64,000 bases of DNA from Castanea sativa (taxonomy: Eukaryota > Streptophyta > Magnoliopsida > Fagales > Fagaceae): contig NC_134013.1 of assembly GCF_040712315.1 (NCBI RefSeq), positions 39,528,001 to 39,592,000 on the forward strand, in the 5' to 3' direction. The position numbers and the translations under genes are program-made. Of the stretch, positions 38,084 to 50,659 are shown piece by piece. Under the pieces are notes generated by a model. It did not search any database, was not told the DNA's origin, and saw nothing but the letters and a program-made list of their open reading frames with translations. Positions within the stretch are counted from its first letter, which is position 1, and each line of letters begins with the position of its first letter.

Positions 38084-41000
38084 GCTCATGGGGAATTGCC
38101 ACATGAGTTTGGAAGCCAGCCACTGGAAACAAGGAGAAGCCAAGCCCTTAGTCAGAATATCAACCAATTGATCTTAAGAGGCAACAAATTGAACTTGAAG
38201 ATCATGTCTCAAAACTCTCTCACGAACAAAAGGGAAGTCCAATTCTATATGCTTGGTATGAGCATGAAAAATTGGATTAGAAGCAATAGCAAGGGTTGAT
38301 ACATTATCACACCACAAGACATGAGGATTAGATAGAAAAACACCAAAAATCCTTGAGAAGCATTCTAATCCAACAAAGCTCAGCAGCACAAGAAGCTAGA
38401 GCTCTATATTTTGCCTCAGTGGAAGAACGAGAGACTGTAGATTGCTTCTTGGCAGACCAGGTAATTGGAGAATTACCAAGAAACACCAAAATACCATATA
38501 TGGACTTCCTATCCATAGGATTACCAGCCCAGTCTGCATCGCTATAGGCATAAAGGGTCAATGGACTAAGTGTAAAGGCCAAACCTTGATGAATAGAACC
38601 TTGTAAATACCTTAAAATCCTCTTAGTTGCCTGAAGATGATTAGAAGTAGGACTACCCATGAATTGACAAGCCTGTTGAACTACAAAAGCAATGTCAAGT
38701 CTGGTGAAAGTCAGATACTGTAAAGCACCCACCATGCTTCTATAAAGTGTAGGGTCTTGCAGCAAAGGACTATCGTTGGCAAGAAGATGAGCATTAGGAG
38801 AGCAAGGAGTCTTGCAAGGTTTGCAGCCAAACATGGAAAACTTATGAAGCAAATCCAAGGTATACTTAGTCTGATGAACAAAGAGACCAATAGGAGTATA
38901 GTCAATTTGAAGCCCCAAGAAATAATGCAATCTGCCTAACTCCTTAAGTTCAAAATCAGTACCCAAAATAGCAAGAAGAGATGTAATAAAGGCATGATTA
39001 CCAGTAACTATGATATCATCCACACAAAGCAAGAGAAAGACTATATGAGAATCATGATTATATATGAACAATTTTCCATCTGCACCAAAAGCAACAAAAC
39101 CAAGATGAAGCAACTGAGAGCTAAATCTCTCAAACCAAGCCCTTGGAGCCTGTTTCAGTCCATACAAAGCTTTATGTAGAAGGCAAACATGATTAGGATA
39201 GAACTTATCCTCATAGCCTTGTAGTTGAGCCATATAAACTTCTTTCTTGAGCATGCCATAAAGGAAGGCATTGCTTAAATCCAATTGCCTAAGAGACCAA
39301 CCATAGTTCACAGCAAGAGCAAGCAGTAATCTAACAGTGGTAGGCTTAATCACAGGGCTAAAAGTTTCCTCATAATCCAACCCATACTATTGAAGGTACC
39401 CTCTAGCCACAAGCCTAGCCTTGTACCTGACAATAGAACCATCACTGTGTCTTTTAACCTTATAAACCCACTTACAAGTGACAACATTCTTGTCTTCAGG
39501 AGGTGGAACAAGAGACCAAGTCTGCTGCTTCAGTAAAGAATTAAACTCAGAATCCATAGCAGCCATCCTTTGAGGATGCTTGACAGCAATAGCAAAGGAT
39601 GGAGGTTCCTGAGTTGTGTAATCAGCACTGACCTTAAGAACCTTAGGCTTGTGGATACCTAGTTTTGACCTTGTGACCATGGGGTGATTATTGACAGGAA
39701 GAGAAGAGGATGACTCAAAAGAGACAGATAACGGTAAGGCAGGAACTGAGGAAGGACCACAAGAAGATGAAGAGGAAATAGAAGCTAAATGGGAAGTAGG
39801 AGCACATGAGTCAGATTGAAGAAGAGCTAAAGGAAAACAATCAAGAAAGGTGGACAAGGAAGAAGAGGAGGGAGCAGCAGAAGAAGAACAAGAAGGACTA
39901 GACACTAGACTATTAACAGAAAACCAAGAAGAATCTAAAATAGGAGTAGAAAAAGGAACATTGGGAGTAGTGAGATTAGGCCTATCAGCAAAGGGAAAGA
40001 CACTTTCATTGAACAAAGGATAGCAAGTAGTATATATTTATTGGTAGTAGGTTTTAAATAAATAACCTTTGGACAATGGGGGATACCCGAGAAACACACA
40101 CTCAACAGACCTAGGTTGAAGTTTATGTTTATTGTAGGGTCTAAGGTAGGGATAGCAGGCACAGCCAAATGTCCTAAGAGCTGATAAAGGTGGAGAAACA
40201 GAATTGACCATCTCCCAAGAAGAAATAGATCCAAGAACAGATGATGGTAGCCTATTGATGAGAAAGGATGCAGTGGAAAAGGCATAGGACCAAAAATTTA
40301 AAGGTAAGTGAGACTGATACAACAAAGCTAAACTAGTCTCCACAATGTGCCTATGTTTCCTTTCTGAGACACCATTTTGTTAAGGAACATAAGGACAAGA
40401 AGTCTAGTGAACAATGCCATTAGCAGAACAAAACTGTTGAAATTGAGAACTAAGATATTCCTTGCCATTATCAGACATAAGAACTTTGATTTTAGCAAAA
40501 TATTAAGTCTCAACCAGATTTTTAAAGTGCTTAAACACAGCAAACAACTCAGATTTCTATTTGAGTAAGAAGAACTAGGTATATCTAGTGTAATCATTAA
40601 TGAATACCACATAGTAAGGGTAAACAAATAAAGAAGAAATGGGAACAGGACCCCATACATCAAAGTGCACAATTTGAAGCATAGAATTGGATTGAATACC
40701 ATGTTTATTCAAAGGAAATCTGTGCATCTTAGCACTAATACAAGAAGTACAAGAAGAGCAACACTCATCAACCTTATTGAAAGTAAAAGCAAGATTTACA
40801 GATTGGATAGCAGAATGGAGAAGTTTAGCACTAGGATGTCCAAGCCTTTTGTGCCAAAGGGAAATTTGAGTAGAAGTAGCTAAAGATAAAGCAAATGAAG
40901 TAGAATGAATTTGAGAGGTAGTGTAAGCAGTGGAAGTGGATGAATTTGAGGACAGGGTCGATGATGCAGGAATAGGGTAAACACCATCTTTACTCAATCC

Positions 41001-42163
41001 TTCGTAAAGGATCTTCCCTGAAATTAAATCCTGAATAGAGAATCTATAAGCATCAAAATAACAAAACGCATTGTTTTGCAAAAAAAGCTTATGAACAAAC
41101 AAAAGATTGGAAGAAAGGTCAGGAACCCTAAGTATACCATTAAGCTTAAAAGTATGAGAAGAAGTACACAACTCACCATTGCCAATATGAGTAATAGGCA
41201 ACTCTTGGCTATTTCCAACAGTCACAGTTCCATTACTTGAAGTAGGGTGCTGTTGCAAGGAAAGATGAGCAAGATCAGGTATCACATGATCAGAACAACC
41301 AGTGTCTGTAAGCCAACCATTAGCTCCATGAACTTGAGCAGAATTAGCCACCATTGCAGCAAGCTTTGATGGAGCATGCTTGCCTTGAAAAGAGAAATCC
41401 ATCCTGTTATAACAATCGAGAGCTCCATGTCCATTCTTTCCACAGATTTGACATTGTGGTCTCTGATTCTACCCCTGAAAACCTTGCTGAAATCTTGGAG
41501 ATCTAGCCTGACTAGATTGAGGTTGATTGAATTGAGGAAGAGTGGGATTGAAAAAGCCATTTGAGGAACCACCATTGAAATTTCCTCTACCTCCACCTCT
41601 ATGACCTCTTTGATTATTGTGCCTACCTCTACCTCTATGAAACCCTTGAGATTGATAATTTGCAACCATTGCCATGGATGTAGTATCAATTAGACTAGAA
41701 CTCTTCTTAATAGCCCTCTCTTCAGACCACCTCTTCTTAATAGACCTCTTCTGAATAACTTCACTACAAGTTCTTATAGCAGAACTAAATGAATCATACT
41801 CTGATGGCAGACCATCAAGAGCAATATGAAGCAACTCTTTATCATCAAGAACAACTGACACAGCAGCAAGTCTGTCATGAATCTGCTTGATTATCTAGAA
41901 ATACACATCAATGGAGTTTGATCCTTTCTTAATTGCATTCAATTCGTTTCTAAGGCTCATCACACTAGACCTAGAAATTGAAGAAAATCGTTTTTCCATA
42001 ACTTTCCAAACACCTCTACCAGATTCCTGTCCTACTGTAATAGCAAGAACAGAAGGAGAAAGTGTGGAATTGAGAAATGTGAACAAGGCCTGTTCACTAT
42101 TCTTTCAAGTGGGAAAAGTAGAAGATGAGGTTGAAGATGAATTTGTGTTTACAGATGCCATGG
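38084..42163 (-). pseudogene. Copia gag-pol, broken
   Basis: Minus-strand order is that of Ty1/copia. Gag start ATG near 42163. Zinc knuckle C-x2-C-x4-H-x4-C near 41440 (CQICGKNGHGALDC). Protease DTG box (WLTDTGCSDH, 41312) where DSG is usual. GAG-pre-integrase LWHKRLGHPS (about 40860). Integrase with D, D and E near 40650, 40475 and 40365. Reverse transcriptase with QLDLSNAFLYG (39280) and catalytic CVDD (39025). RNase H ending STEAKYRALASCAAELCW (38400), then a tail VDILTKGL (38160). In-frame stops occur at about 42108, 41895, 41469, 40575 and 39387, with a frameshift near 38350. No working polyprotein can be made. Confidence 0.92.
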
Positions 42164-42170
42164 AAGCAAA

Positions 42171-42182
42171 GCTCTAATACCA
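42171..42182 (-). promoter_or_regulatory. Primer-binding site (initiator Met-tRNA type)
   Basis: Minus-strand TGGTATTAGAGC begins right after the 5' LTR. The usual plant copia site is TGGTATCAGAGC, one base different. Confidence 0.9.
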
Positions 42183-42612
42183 TGAACAAAGAAACAGAGA
42201 GAAAATTGATTGAGGGAAAAGAAACTTCTATATTATTTCTGTAAATGAAAACCAACACACTACATTACTAAGCTGTGCTAAGCCTTTATACATAATCAGA
42301 GAGAGAAAGAGTGAGAGCGTAAATCATGGAGGCAGTTATAACAGATTAACCACCACTAACACATGTGAACACAACTACTTTTAGGCCTAAATAACTGAGT
42401 TAATAAAATGTTGCGTTTTACATTGAGTTATAAACAACCTAAAGCCAAACGATGGTGTTTTGTGTTTTAGTGATATGGTGCGTATGACTTCTTCTTATGA
42501 CGACACAGTTTTTATCTTGCCTTTTGCAAGTTTGAGAGCATCTAAAGGTTCTGAAGGTTCTCCATCTTCATCACCAGAAATAGCTTCATCCTATGCTACC
42601 TTATGCTCTTCA
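42183..42612 (-). repeat. 5' LTR of the copia element
   Basis: 430 bp, partner of 37561-38072. Carries the promoter for the element in principle; a tandem aaggttct duplication (42545-42561) is private to this copy. Confidence 0.93.
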
Positions 42613-42617
42613 CGGTC
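42613..42617. repeat. Target-site duplication, right copy (CGGTC)
   Basis: Direct repeat of 37556-37560. Confidence 0.9.
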
Positions 42618-45600
42618 CAAAAGGGTAGTGGAACGTTTTGCTTAACGTGGCTACAACTTTGCCTGGATGATCACGAATCACTATTCCCACGCCTGAGGCT
42701 TGTTGTTGCTGAAACACGGCTCCATCAGAATTGATTTTGTACCAAGGAGGATTCAGATTGATTCACATGTTCGCTTCTTTTTCAACTGGCTTTGAAGGTT
42801 GAAAGTTGGCGACCTAGAATTCTTCAATCAACATTCTTGCTTTGTGGATAATCATGGCTGTAGATTGGCATGGCTTATCATGTCTGACTTTGTTCCAGTT
42901 AAACCATATACTCCAACCTATGATTATAACTAACACTAGCACTTCATTGCCTATATGTTACACAAATTTGAGGTACCAAAGGAGATTAATGAACTTGGGA
43001 AATGGACACCTTGCATGTCCAGTGGGAGACCAGAGAAAGTCCAAACCTCCTGAGCTTTGGGCAAAACTAGAATAAATGGCCACTTCTTTCAGTCTCCAAA
43101 CCATAAGCCTTGCAAGCCGGATCGTCAAGAATTTTCTGATGATAGTGGTTAGCCTTAGTGGGGAGTATATTACGACAGGCCCGCCATGCAAAGTTTATAA
43201 CCTTATTCGGCACATTGAGACCCTACCAAGATTTCCAAAATTTTCTACAATTTTGCCCATTTGAACCTTCAGGACTAGGATTGGATATGGATGAAAGTGC
43301 CACCTTATAGGCACTGCTCACTGTGAAGTGACCCTTAGATGTGTATGCCCAAATTAAGCAATCCGTGGGACATCTAGAACTCAAGGGAATGCCTAAAACT
43401 ATATTAGCATCATCAAGGGAGAAAGCTTGTTTGATCACATTTGCTTGCCAAGTATTAAATGAAGGTTTAATTGTTGAACTAGCCTTGGCATCAATAGGTA
43501 ATCCAATCAATGGTAAGGCCAATCTGAATCTAGATGGTGTTGGCAACCATTTATTAAACCACAGCCCAATAGATTCTCCATTCCCTACCTGCCATGCATC
43601 TACAATCCTTTTGCACAATTGATTAGGCTGACATAATGCCCCTCCAAGTGTAGGAAGGATGATGACCCAATTCAGCGGAAATAAATTTTCCATTTTTTAA
43701 GTACCGAGCTTTAAATACTCTATGAACAAAAGTATTAGTGCAATTCTGTAATCTTCAACCCTGTTTTGCCAGTAGCGCAAGATTGAAAGCCTTTAAATCT
43801 CAAAAACCCAACCCTCTTTCGTCTTTTGGAAGACACATTTTGTCCAAACTTAACCAAGCCATTTTAATTCTTTCATGCGCTTGTCCCCACCAGAAATTTT
43901 GAACCATTGATGTAATTTCATCACACAACGCGTTTGGGAGCTTGAACACGCTCATAGTATAGGTAGGTACTGCTTCAGCCCTAGTCTTGATTAATATTTC
44001 TTTTCTAGTGTGAGAAAGCAATTTTTCATTCCTCTCTGATAGCTTATTATCCCTTTCAATAAGTTGCTAGAAAGTGTTACATTTATTTTTTTTTCAACCA
44101 GTGATGGAAGACCAAGATACTTTTTATATTGTTGAATGACCTCAGCACCAAAACGAGTATTGATTTCATGCTAGATATTTGGAGATGTATTTCTACTAAA
44201 AAATAGCAAAGTTTTATCTCTATTTAGATGTTGCCCCAATGCTTGCTCATAAGTTTCTAGAATCTTCTCTAAATTAAAACAATCCTTTGTAGTAGCTCGA
44301 CAGAAAATGATGCTATCATCAGTGAAAAATAGGTGAGAAATTTTCGAAGCACCTCTACAAGCTGACATTCCCCTAAGAATTCCCTAGTCTATTGATGATT
44401 TGAGTAGAGCTGATAAGCCTTCAGCACACAACAAGAACAAATATGGAGAGAGTGGGTCTCCTTGACGCAACCCCCTAGAAGGGATGATATTGCCACATGG
44501 TTTCCCATTAATTAGAATAGAATAAGACATTGTGCGAACACATCTCATCATTATAGTCACCCACTTCGCATTGAACCCCATCTTCTGCATAATTTTTTCT
44601 AGGCATTCTCATTCCGCCCAGTCATAAGCCTTGCTTATATCCAACTTCAAAGCCATTTCACCTATCTTTCCACTCTTTTTTGGCTAATATAATGCATTGT
44701 TTCAAAAGCCACCAACACATTATTAGTGATAAGCTGATTAGACATAAAAGCTGATTCTCACTAATAATTTGAGGAAATAAATGCTTAAGTCTATTAGCCA
44801 AAACCTTAGAGGCAAGTCTAGAAACAACATTGCTAAGGCTAATGGGTCTAAATTTAGTAATTTTGGTCAAGTTCTTTACTTTAGGAACAAACACAATGTG
44901 TGTTTTATTAAAATTAGGAGGAAGTACACCATGAATAAGAAAATCAAGTACAGTTTGAACTACACAATTACCAACTAAGGACCAATAGTGTTGATAGAAA
45001 AGGGGAGGCATACTATCTGGACCTGGTACTTTTTTTTTATGCATTTTTTTTTAAGTGTTGAACACCTCATCTACTAAAAAATCACATTCCAATTCCACGT
45101 TCATATTCTCTATGACCTTAGGTTGAATAACCTCCACAATTGTTGTAGCATCTGATGGCCCATTAGATTGAAAAATAGTGGAAAAGTAATCAATAATAAT
45201 ATGTTCCATGGCTCTTTCATCCTCCTGCCAATTTTTAGCATCATCAAATAATCCCCAAATTGTATTTCTCTATTTATAGCTCAAAGCTTTTGTATGGAAA
45301 AATCTAGTATTTTGATCCCCCCCCAACTAACCATAGGTTCTTAGATCGTTGATTCCACGTTGTGCTTTCAGCATCCAACCAAGTTTTTAGTGCCTTTCTA
45401 GTCTTCATTATCTCCACCTCATAACTCCTAGTACCACTTTGTCTTTCCAGCCATTGAAGCCTTTTTTCTAGACCTGTAATTTTTCAGCCCACTTGACCAT
45501 ACTCCTTTTTATTCCAGACCTGTAAACTCTCCCTGCAACTATTGATGCCATTTGAGAACATAGAACCACCTATATTAGGGATACCATCCTGCCAAGCCTC

Positions 45601-45724
45601 TTGAACTACTTCATCACATCCTAGATCTCTTAACCACATTGCTTCAAATCTGAAAAGCTTCTTCCTTGCCCAATTATTTATCCTAGAACTTTTTGCCAAC
45701 CTCAGAGCCAAAAGAGAGTGGTTA

Positions 45725-47585
45725 GTAGTGGATTGTCCACAACTTTTTTACAAAACTTTCACAAAAAATTATAGGTGGTGTGGACACAAGGGGTTTTGGA
45801 GTTGCCACCTAGTTTTTGCAATGATCTAGGAACCATATATATAGCATCCCTTTGAGGAAGGATCTTTTGATCTTACTACCGGAGTATGGGTTTGGAGTTT
45901 AGGTACACTCTTGGGAAGGTGTTAAGCATCCAAGATCGCCCAGCCCTAAGGTTGGCCTTTTATCATTGTGTCTTATACCTTAGCCCTATTAAAAACTAAC
46001 CCAACACTTATATTCTAGTCTCACACACATGCTAACGTGCATCTAACATATAACATGGCATCTTTTATCTCAAATCACATACATATCTATCCTAAAGCAA
46101 AAGAGAGCCACACACACAAGAAACCCTAACATTCATCTAACATTTGAAAACCCTATCATACATCTTAAAACAAGGTAGTAACTTGATCATGGCAGCAAGG
46201 CGTTTACATATTACAAACCTTAATCATACATCTAAGCATAGTCCATCATATCCACAAATTAAAACCATAACACAAATGCATGAACATTTTTTGATGCATT
46301 ACTTACCCTTTACTTACCTTGCAGCAACATAGTACCTATGACATTAGTGCATGGACATGTGAATGAATGGCATGGTATTAAGATAAAAAAACGCGGAGAT
46401 AAACCCTAATCTAGCATACACTGACAAACAAACATGTGAACAAAGAAAAATCAAATCCAAAGCATATAAAAAGGTTAAAACAGAGGGATGTTAGGTAAAA
46501 CAAATAAAGCAAAGGACATAGGAAAATCAAATTTAGGATTTCTGGGCATGAGTATGAGTGCGCATACATAGGCCTACGTACGCAGGCTAGATATATGAGT
46601 ACACATACATCGAGCCTGCGTGCACATACAAAAGTATGCGCACGCAGACATGCCTGAACCTTAACCCAGAAACAGATAAACAGAGTAGAAATGAAAACCC
46701 TAATGCTAACAGCCAAACATGCTTAAAGTATACAAGAAAAAATAAACCTACTCTAAACAAACAGGTTATAACACAAAAAAATTAAGGAAAACAGATTAAA
46801 AAATAACAAAAAGACTAAAAAGAGAAGAGAAAGGTTGAAGCTTGATACCTCAAAAAGGAGTTCCCAAGCTTTGATTTTGATCGTTCCCCTCAATCAAATC
46901 TATCACAATTCAATAAAATAGTGATTAGCAACGTTAAACTAAAAGGATTAGGGCTATAAAATGGTCATGATCAAATAAAAATGACTTGAGAATGTTTTGT
47001 GAAAAACTCCATTTTCCCGTGCGATTTTTGTGTGTTTTGAAAATGTATCATGCAAGGCTTTATATAGTGGAAAGAATGGGGTTTAGAGCGGCTCCTAAAC
47101 GATGTGGGATTCATTCCAAACCTCAGCCATTACTGCAGAGAACTTGTCTTTCTAATGTTTCTGAAACCCTAGCTGCGTATTTAGGAATGTGCTTGCGTAC
47201 ACAAGCTTTGGCCCACGCATGTAGGCCACGGCCCACGTATGCAGGCCGATGGCTACTTTGGTCATTTTATTTCCAACAATAAATTTTTGCTCATATAAAA
47301 GGTTATATTTTCTATTTTAACACTTCTCAAGTCAATTTAATATCTGACTAGGCTCTATACTAGCCTTGGGTTTTAGATTTTGAGCATCATTGGGGAACGG
47401 AGGCCCCAGTTGTAAGGAGTACAAAATGCGGTGTCTATAGGTGGTAAGATATAATTAGTTCTAATTTGAACCTCCCACTGAAAATATTTTTTATTTACTG
47501 AAAATACTTTTTATTCACTAATAGCAACCTACTACCTAAAATTTGTTGCAAAAGTGTTGTGAAAATATTGCAAACATTGCATTTC
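45725..47585. mobile_element. TIR element of the tgtccacaac family, split by an insertion
   Basis: The left part (attgtccacaacttttttac, 45732) and right part (caaaagtgttgtgaaaatat near 47550) are inverted partners. The two parts join across 45780-47435. It abuts the LINE at its left edge, so it probably landed in the LINE or at its 5' end. The right end runs into a 16-base A tract. Confidence 0.6.
45780..47435. mobile_element. 1.65-kb insertion with a 10-bp target duplication
   Basis: Flanked by tataggtggt at 45770-45779 and 47436-47445. The left end is gtggacacaaggggttttgg; the right end, reverse-complemented, is gacaccgcattttgtac, sharing a GACAC core. A near-end motif ttggagttgccacctagttt is common at termini of a plant repeat I know but cannot name with certainty. 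No transposase ORF. A Mutator-like non-autonomous element is the best guess, given a 9-10 bp duplication. Confidence 0.6.
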
Positions 47586-47589
47586 TAAA

Positions 47590-48360
47590 AAAAAAAAAAA
47601 AATTACAGCTTTGTTTGCTTATAAGCAAATTTGTTTATATTAGTCAGTATACCCTAAGAGACAAACTTATTTTTTCAAGATGGGATACCTAACACCTTCC
47701 TACCCCATAACTTCGCTCTCAAACCTAATTTCTAGAGATGTAATTAGGCATTTTCCATGTAATACTCTTTTACCTTCTATAAATTTTAATTAGAAAATTA
47801 AGTCTTATAAATTTCTTTTTTATAGATTGCTCATACATCCAAAGTATCCTAATTTGCAAACATTGACTTCCATGCCAGACTTGTCACCAAAGATGTGGAG
47901 GTGAAGGTGGGTGGCATTGTTGCCGGTGGGTGGTCTTCATGTCTAGCTTGGGCGAAAGATGTGGGGTTGCTGGTCAGGTGAGGGCTGTGTGTGAGAGATT
48001 GTAAAATGTAAATTATTTTACAAAAATTTCAAAGCATAAAACATTTACTTCTTCTTACCTTGATTTTACACTTTGACCAGAAAATATTTTATAGTTGACC
48101 AGATTTTACAACAAAACAAACATGGTAAAATGCATAAAATATTTTACTTGAAACAAACGGAATGGTAGTGTTTTTTTTTTTTTTAAAGTTTTTTTTAATA
48201 AAAAAAGTTTTATACAATTTTCCTAGAAATTAATCAAGTGAGTATTCCATCTATGTTAGTGCAATCGCAGCAAACTTGCCAGAGGTCAAAATAGCGTATG
48301 TTTTGCTTTAAAACCTAAAAGAATTATGCATCAAACTCATTAAAATATCCCAAAAAAGTA
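47590..48360. other. AT-rich DNA, no gene seen
   Basis: No exon-like sequence recognised. Poly-T/A runs at 48171-48184. Confidence 0.5.
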
Positions 48361-48406
48361 GCAATGAATAGTACCACGCCACTAGTAGCGTGGTACTGTT
48401 CATTGC
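48361..48406. repeat. Near-perfect hairpin, 19-bp arms
   Basis: Left arm gcaatgaatagtaccacgc (48361-48379) and right arm (48388-48406) are complementary with a single G:T pair, separated by the 8-base loop cactagta. Probably the centre of a foldback MITE; an RNA hairpin is possible if transcribed. Confidence 0.85.
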
Positions 48407-48479
48407 CAAACTAATTTACTATCATTTTATATTTGGTTTTCTCTCTCCTTGATAGACTTGCTGTCCCATTTACACCTTT

Positions 48480-48522
<43 letters not shown>

Positions 48523-49142
48523 AAATCAGATCGCCACGGCAGAGATCAAAGATCTCTCTCTTTCTCTCTTGACGTTGGCCATGGCGGAGCTGGTGGTGGA
48601 AGCCAACTTGGGTTGTTGTTTGTGAAGGATTTGTTCTGATTTTTTTTCCCCCTATTATTTTATGGGAAAAAACCCTATGTTAAGACTATGTTTATTGTTG
48701 TGGATTTGCATGATAAAGATCAAGTATGAGATTACAGAGGAGCTCTATGTAGGTCATCTTCGACCATAAATCTAGTGGTTAACCCATGGATTGTTGTATG
48801 GTATATCCAACAACAATGAAACTTGATCCGAACATTAAAATGGGTTTGTGTGTGTGTGTGTGGGTTTAGGAATCTAGGGTTGTGTTTGTGTTAAGAACTC
48901 GGTGGTTCCTAATAGGGATGGATATGGATTATAGGGAAATTGATGAGAATTGTAGGGAAATTGACTTAATTCGAGGTAATTACCTTCCATAGAAAATATT
49001 GAGAGAGAGAGAGAGGAAATGCACTAAGAAATGTGTTAGTTTATTCTTCAATGATGGAAATGTAATTACAAGTAGGTATTTATAGAACCATAAAACTATT
49101 CAATTGTCCCCAAAGGCCTTATCCTAATGGATCTATTATTCC
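48407..49142. other. Low-complexity and GC-richer DNA, no gene recognised
   Basis: A TC array (48482-48522) is followed by a short GC-rich, exon-like stretch (48527-48640) with one ATG frame that ends quickly. It has no recognisable family and may be the leader of a lost gene. From 48900 the DNA (agagagag, gtatttatagaacc) resembles an LTR in reverse orientation that hosts the next element. Confidence 0.4.
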
Positions 49143-49147
49143 TCATG

Positions 49148-50542
49148 TGTTAGGATGTGTGCCCTTAAATCCTATTGTATGATGCTGTGTATGACATTAT
49201 GTATGACTTAATGTTGTGATTAATAAAGTTTTTTTTTTTTTATTATCTATAAATAATGGTAACATGAATATTGAGACATTATCATATAGCCCATTAGATG
49301 CATAGTATGTGATTTAGTCACAGAAAATATAAATCATAAGTTCTTTGCAAACTCAGAATTGTAGTTCGTAGTCGGTGATAAAATTGGTCATTTCATCTAC
49401 GAAGACTATAACATGTCAACTAAGATGATTTGTGTTGATCATGGAAGTGGAGACTTCTAGTTGATGTGTTGATATGTTTTAAGAGTTAAGACATATTGAA
49501 TTGGACCGTTGTGAGATTTATTATTCTCCTAACGATTGTAAAATAAATAATAAATCTCAAGACTTCTATTTATATGGACTCTTAATCTTGAAAGGATAAT
49601 GGACCTGATCATGAAGTGTAGGTTGCTTTGATATATCAGGAGTGAGATCTAAAATCACGATCAAAACCTCAGTATGTTGGGCAGCCAAATTTAGTGTTGA
49701 TGGAACATATATTCTCAAGATGGAATTCATAGTCTCTTAACGGAGATATAAAATATTCTCTTGAGATAAGTTTAATGAGTTTGGTTATTTAAAGTGTTAG
49801 GCCTAACCACTTTAGTAAGAAGTTACTAAAGTATATATTTATGGAATTGGATTTCATAAATATATGATGAATAACATTAAATGATTAAACCGGGTACTCA
49901 AGGAATTAAGATGTAGTAATCTTCAAAGTGGCAATTTACTTTCATGACTTTGTATTACTATGAATATTTTATGAAAGGGTTGTATGTACAATAAAGTCTT
50001 GGGATATAATTTATAAATAATGCCTAGAGTGCAACTATATTTATATAGTGGTATTAAATATAGTTAATGGTAAATTTGGACTTGTTAAGAGTTAACAGAA
50101 AAGCCCAAGGCCCATTGGAGCTAGTGTCTTATTGGTCCTTTTTGGTCCCACTCCAAGCCGCACACTTAAGCCCAATTGGAAAGGCCCAAAAGGCCAACCC
50201 AATTAAATAATCAGTTAGATACAAAGGGAGAAACATACAAAATTTTATTTAAGAGACATTTGTGAAATGGTGTGTATTTGTGAGGAAAAGCCACTCACTA
50301 ATTCTCCCTTGAACTGATTGAGAGACCACACTTCTTGGGCGTTAGTGGAATTGGAGTGAAGGTTAAAAATGTTCTCAAGTGCTTCTGATCTTTGTTTTGA
50401 AATTCACCGCTTCAAGGTACACTATCTTGGTCTTTAATTCTGAAATTTGCATAGTGCATGTTATCAATTGCGAATGAAGTAGATCTGTTAATTTTTCACT
50501 GCGTATGTTTTGTATGAGATACAAACCATGTTTTTTCCAACA
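49148..50542. mobile_element. Probable solo LTR, 1.4 kb
   Basis: Begins TGTTAGGATGTGTGCCC and ends TTTTTTCCAACA, the TG...CA form of a retrotransposon LTR. Imperfect flanking duplications tcatg (49143-49147) and ccatg (50543-50547) agree at four of five bases. No PBS, PPT or coding frame adjoins it, hence solo. Superfamily not determined. Confidence 0.6.
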
Positions 50543-50659
50543 CCATGTGCATTAATAATTTCAACATGTGTAAAATGTGATTAACATCCTTGGAATTGTA
50601 ACCAACTAACCAACTAACTATATGCTTATAGCATTCCTAACAGTTTGGACGCTGGTTTA

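Larger units (their letters stand above)
37561..42612 (-). mobile_element. Complete Ty1/copia LTR retrotransposon nested in the LINE
   Basis: Two LTRs beginning TGAACAAAG and ending GCTCTTCA (plus-strand reading) bracket a 4.1-kb interior. An identical 5-bp target duplication, CGGTC, lies at 37556-37560 and 42613-42617. Transcription runs on the minus strand, as shown by the primer-binding site next to the right LTR and the polypurine tract next to the left. Structurally complete, but the gag-pol frame is broken. By eye the LTRs differ at roughly two dozen bases of about 400 alignable, plus indels, so the insertion is not recent. Confidence 0.95.
37140..45730 (-). mobile_element. Degenerate LINE (non-LTR retrotransposon), split by a copia element
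   Basis: Minus-strand order: linker after the endonuclease (45711-45484), reverse transcriptase with KKVPGPDSMPPLFY (45030) and GLRQGDPLSPYLF (44480), catalytic box FTDDS (44327, usually F/YADD), then RKEILIKTRAEAVPTY (44000), zinc-binding RVT segment with FNKWLPTPSRFRL (43550) and WSIWFNWNK near 42880. RNase H starts near 42735 (PPWYKINSDGAVF), continues to 42618 and resumes at 37560 with LEAEAKAFEEIVDFAWDV, ending REGNKPAHILAQYAK near 37310. The endonuclease domain is missing, as in 5'-truncated copies. Stops and frameshifts are frequent, and the Ala-to-Thr change in the catalytic box also argues it is dead. Confidence 0.88.

Noticed and set aside
38353..41564. Several plus-strand ORFs across the copia region
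   Set aside because: They mirror the minus-strand gag-pol frame.
46411..46716. Minus-strand 101-codon ORF rich in Cys and Arg
   Set aside because: It lies inside the 1.65-kb transposon-like insert; no known family and composition follows tacgcgcac-type repeats.
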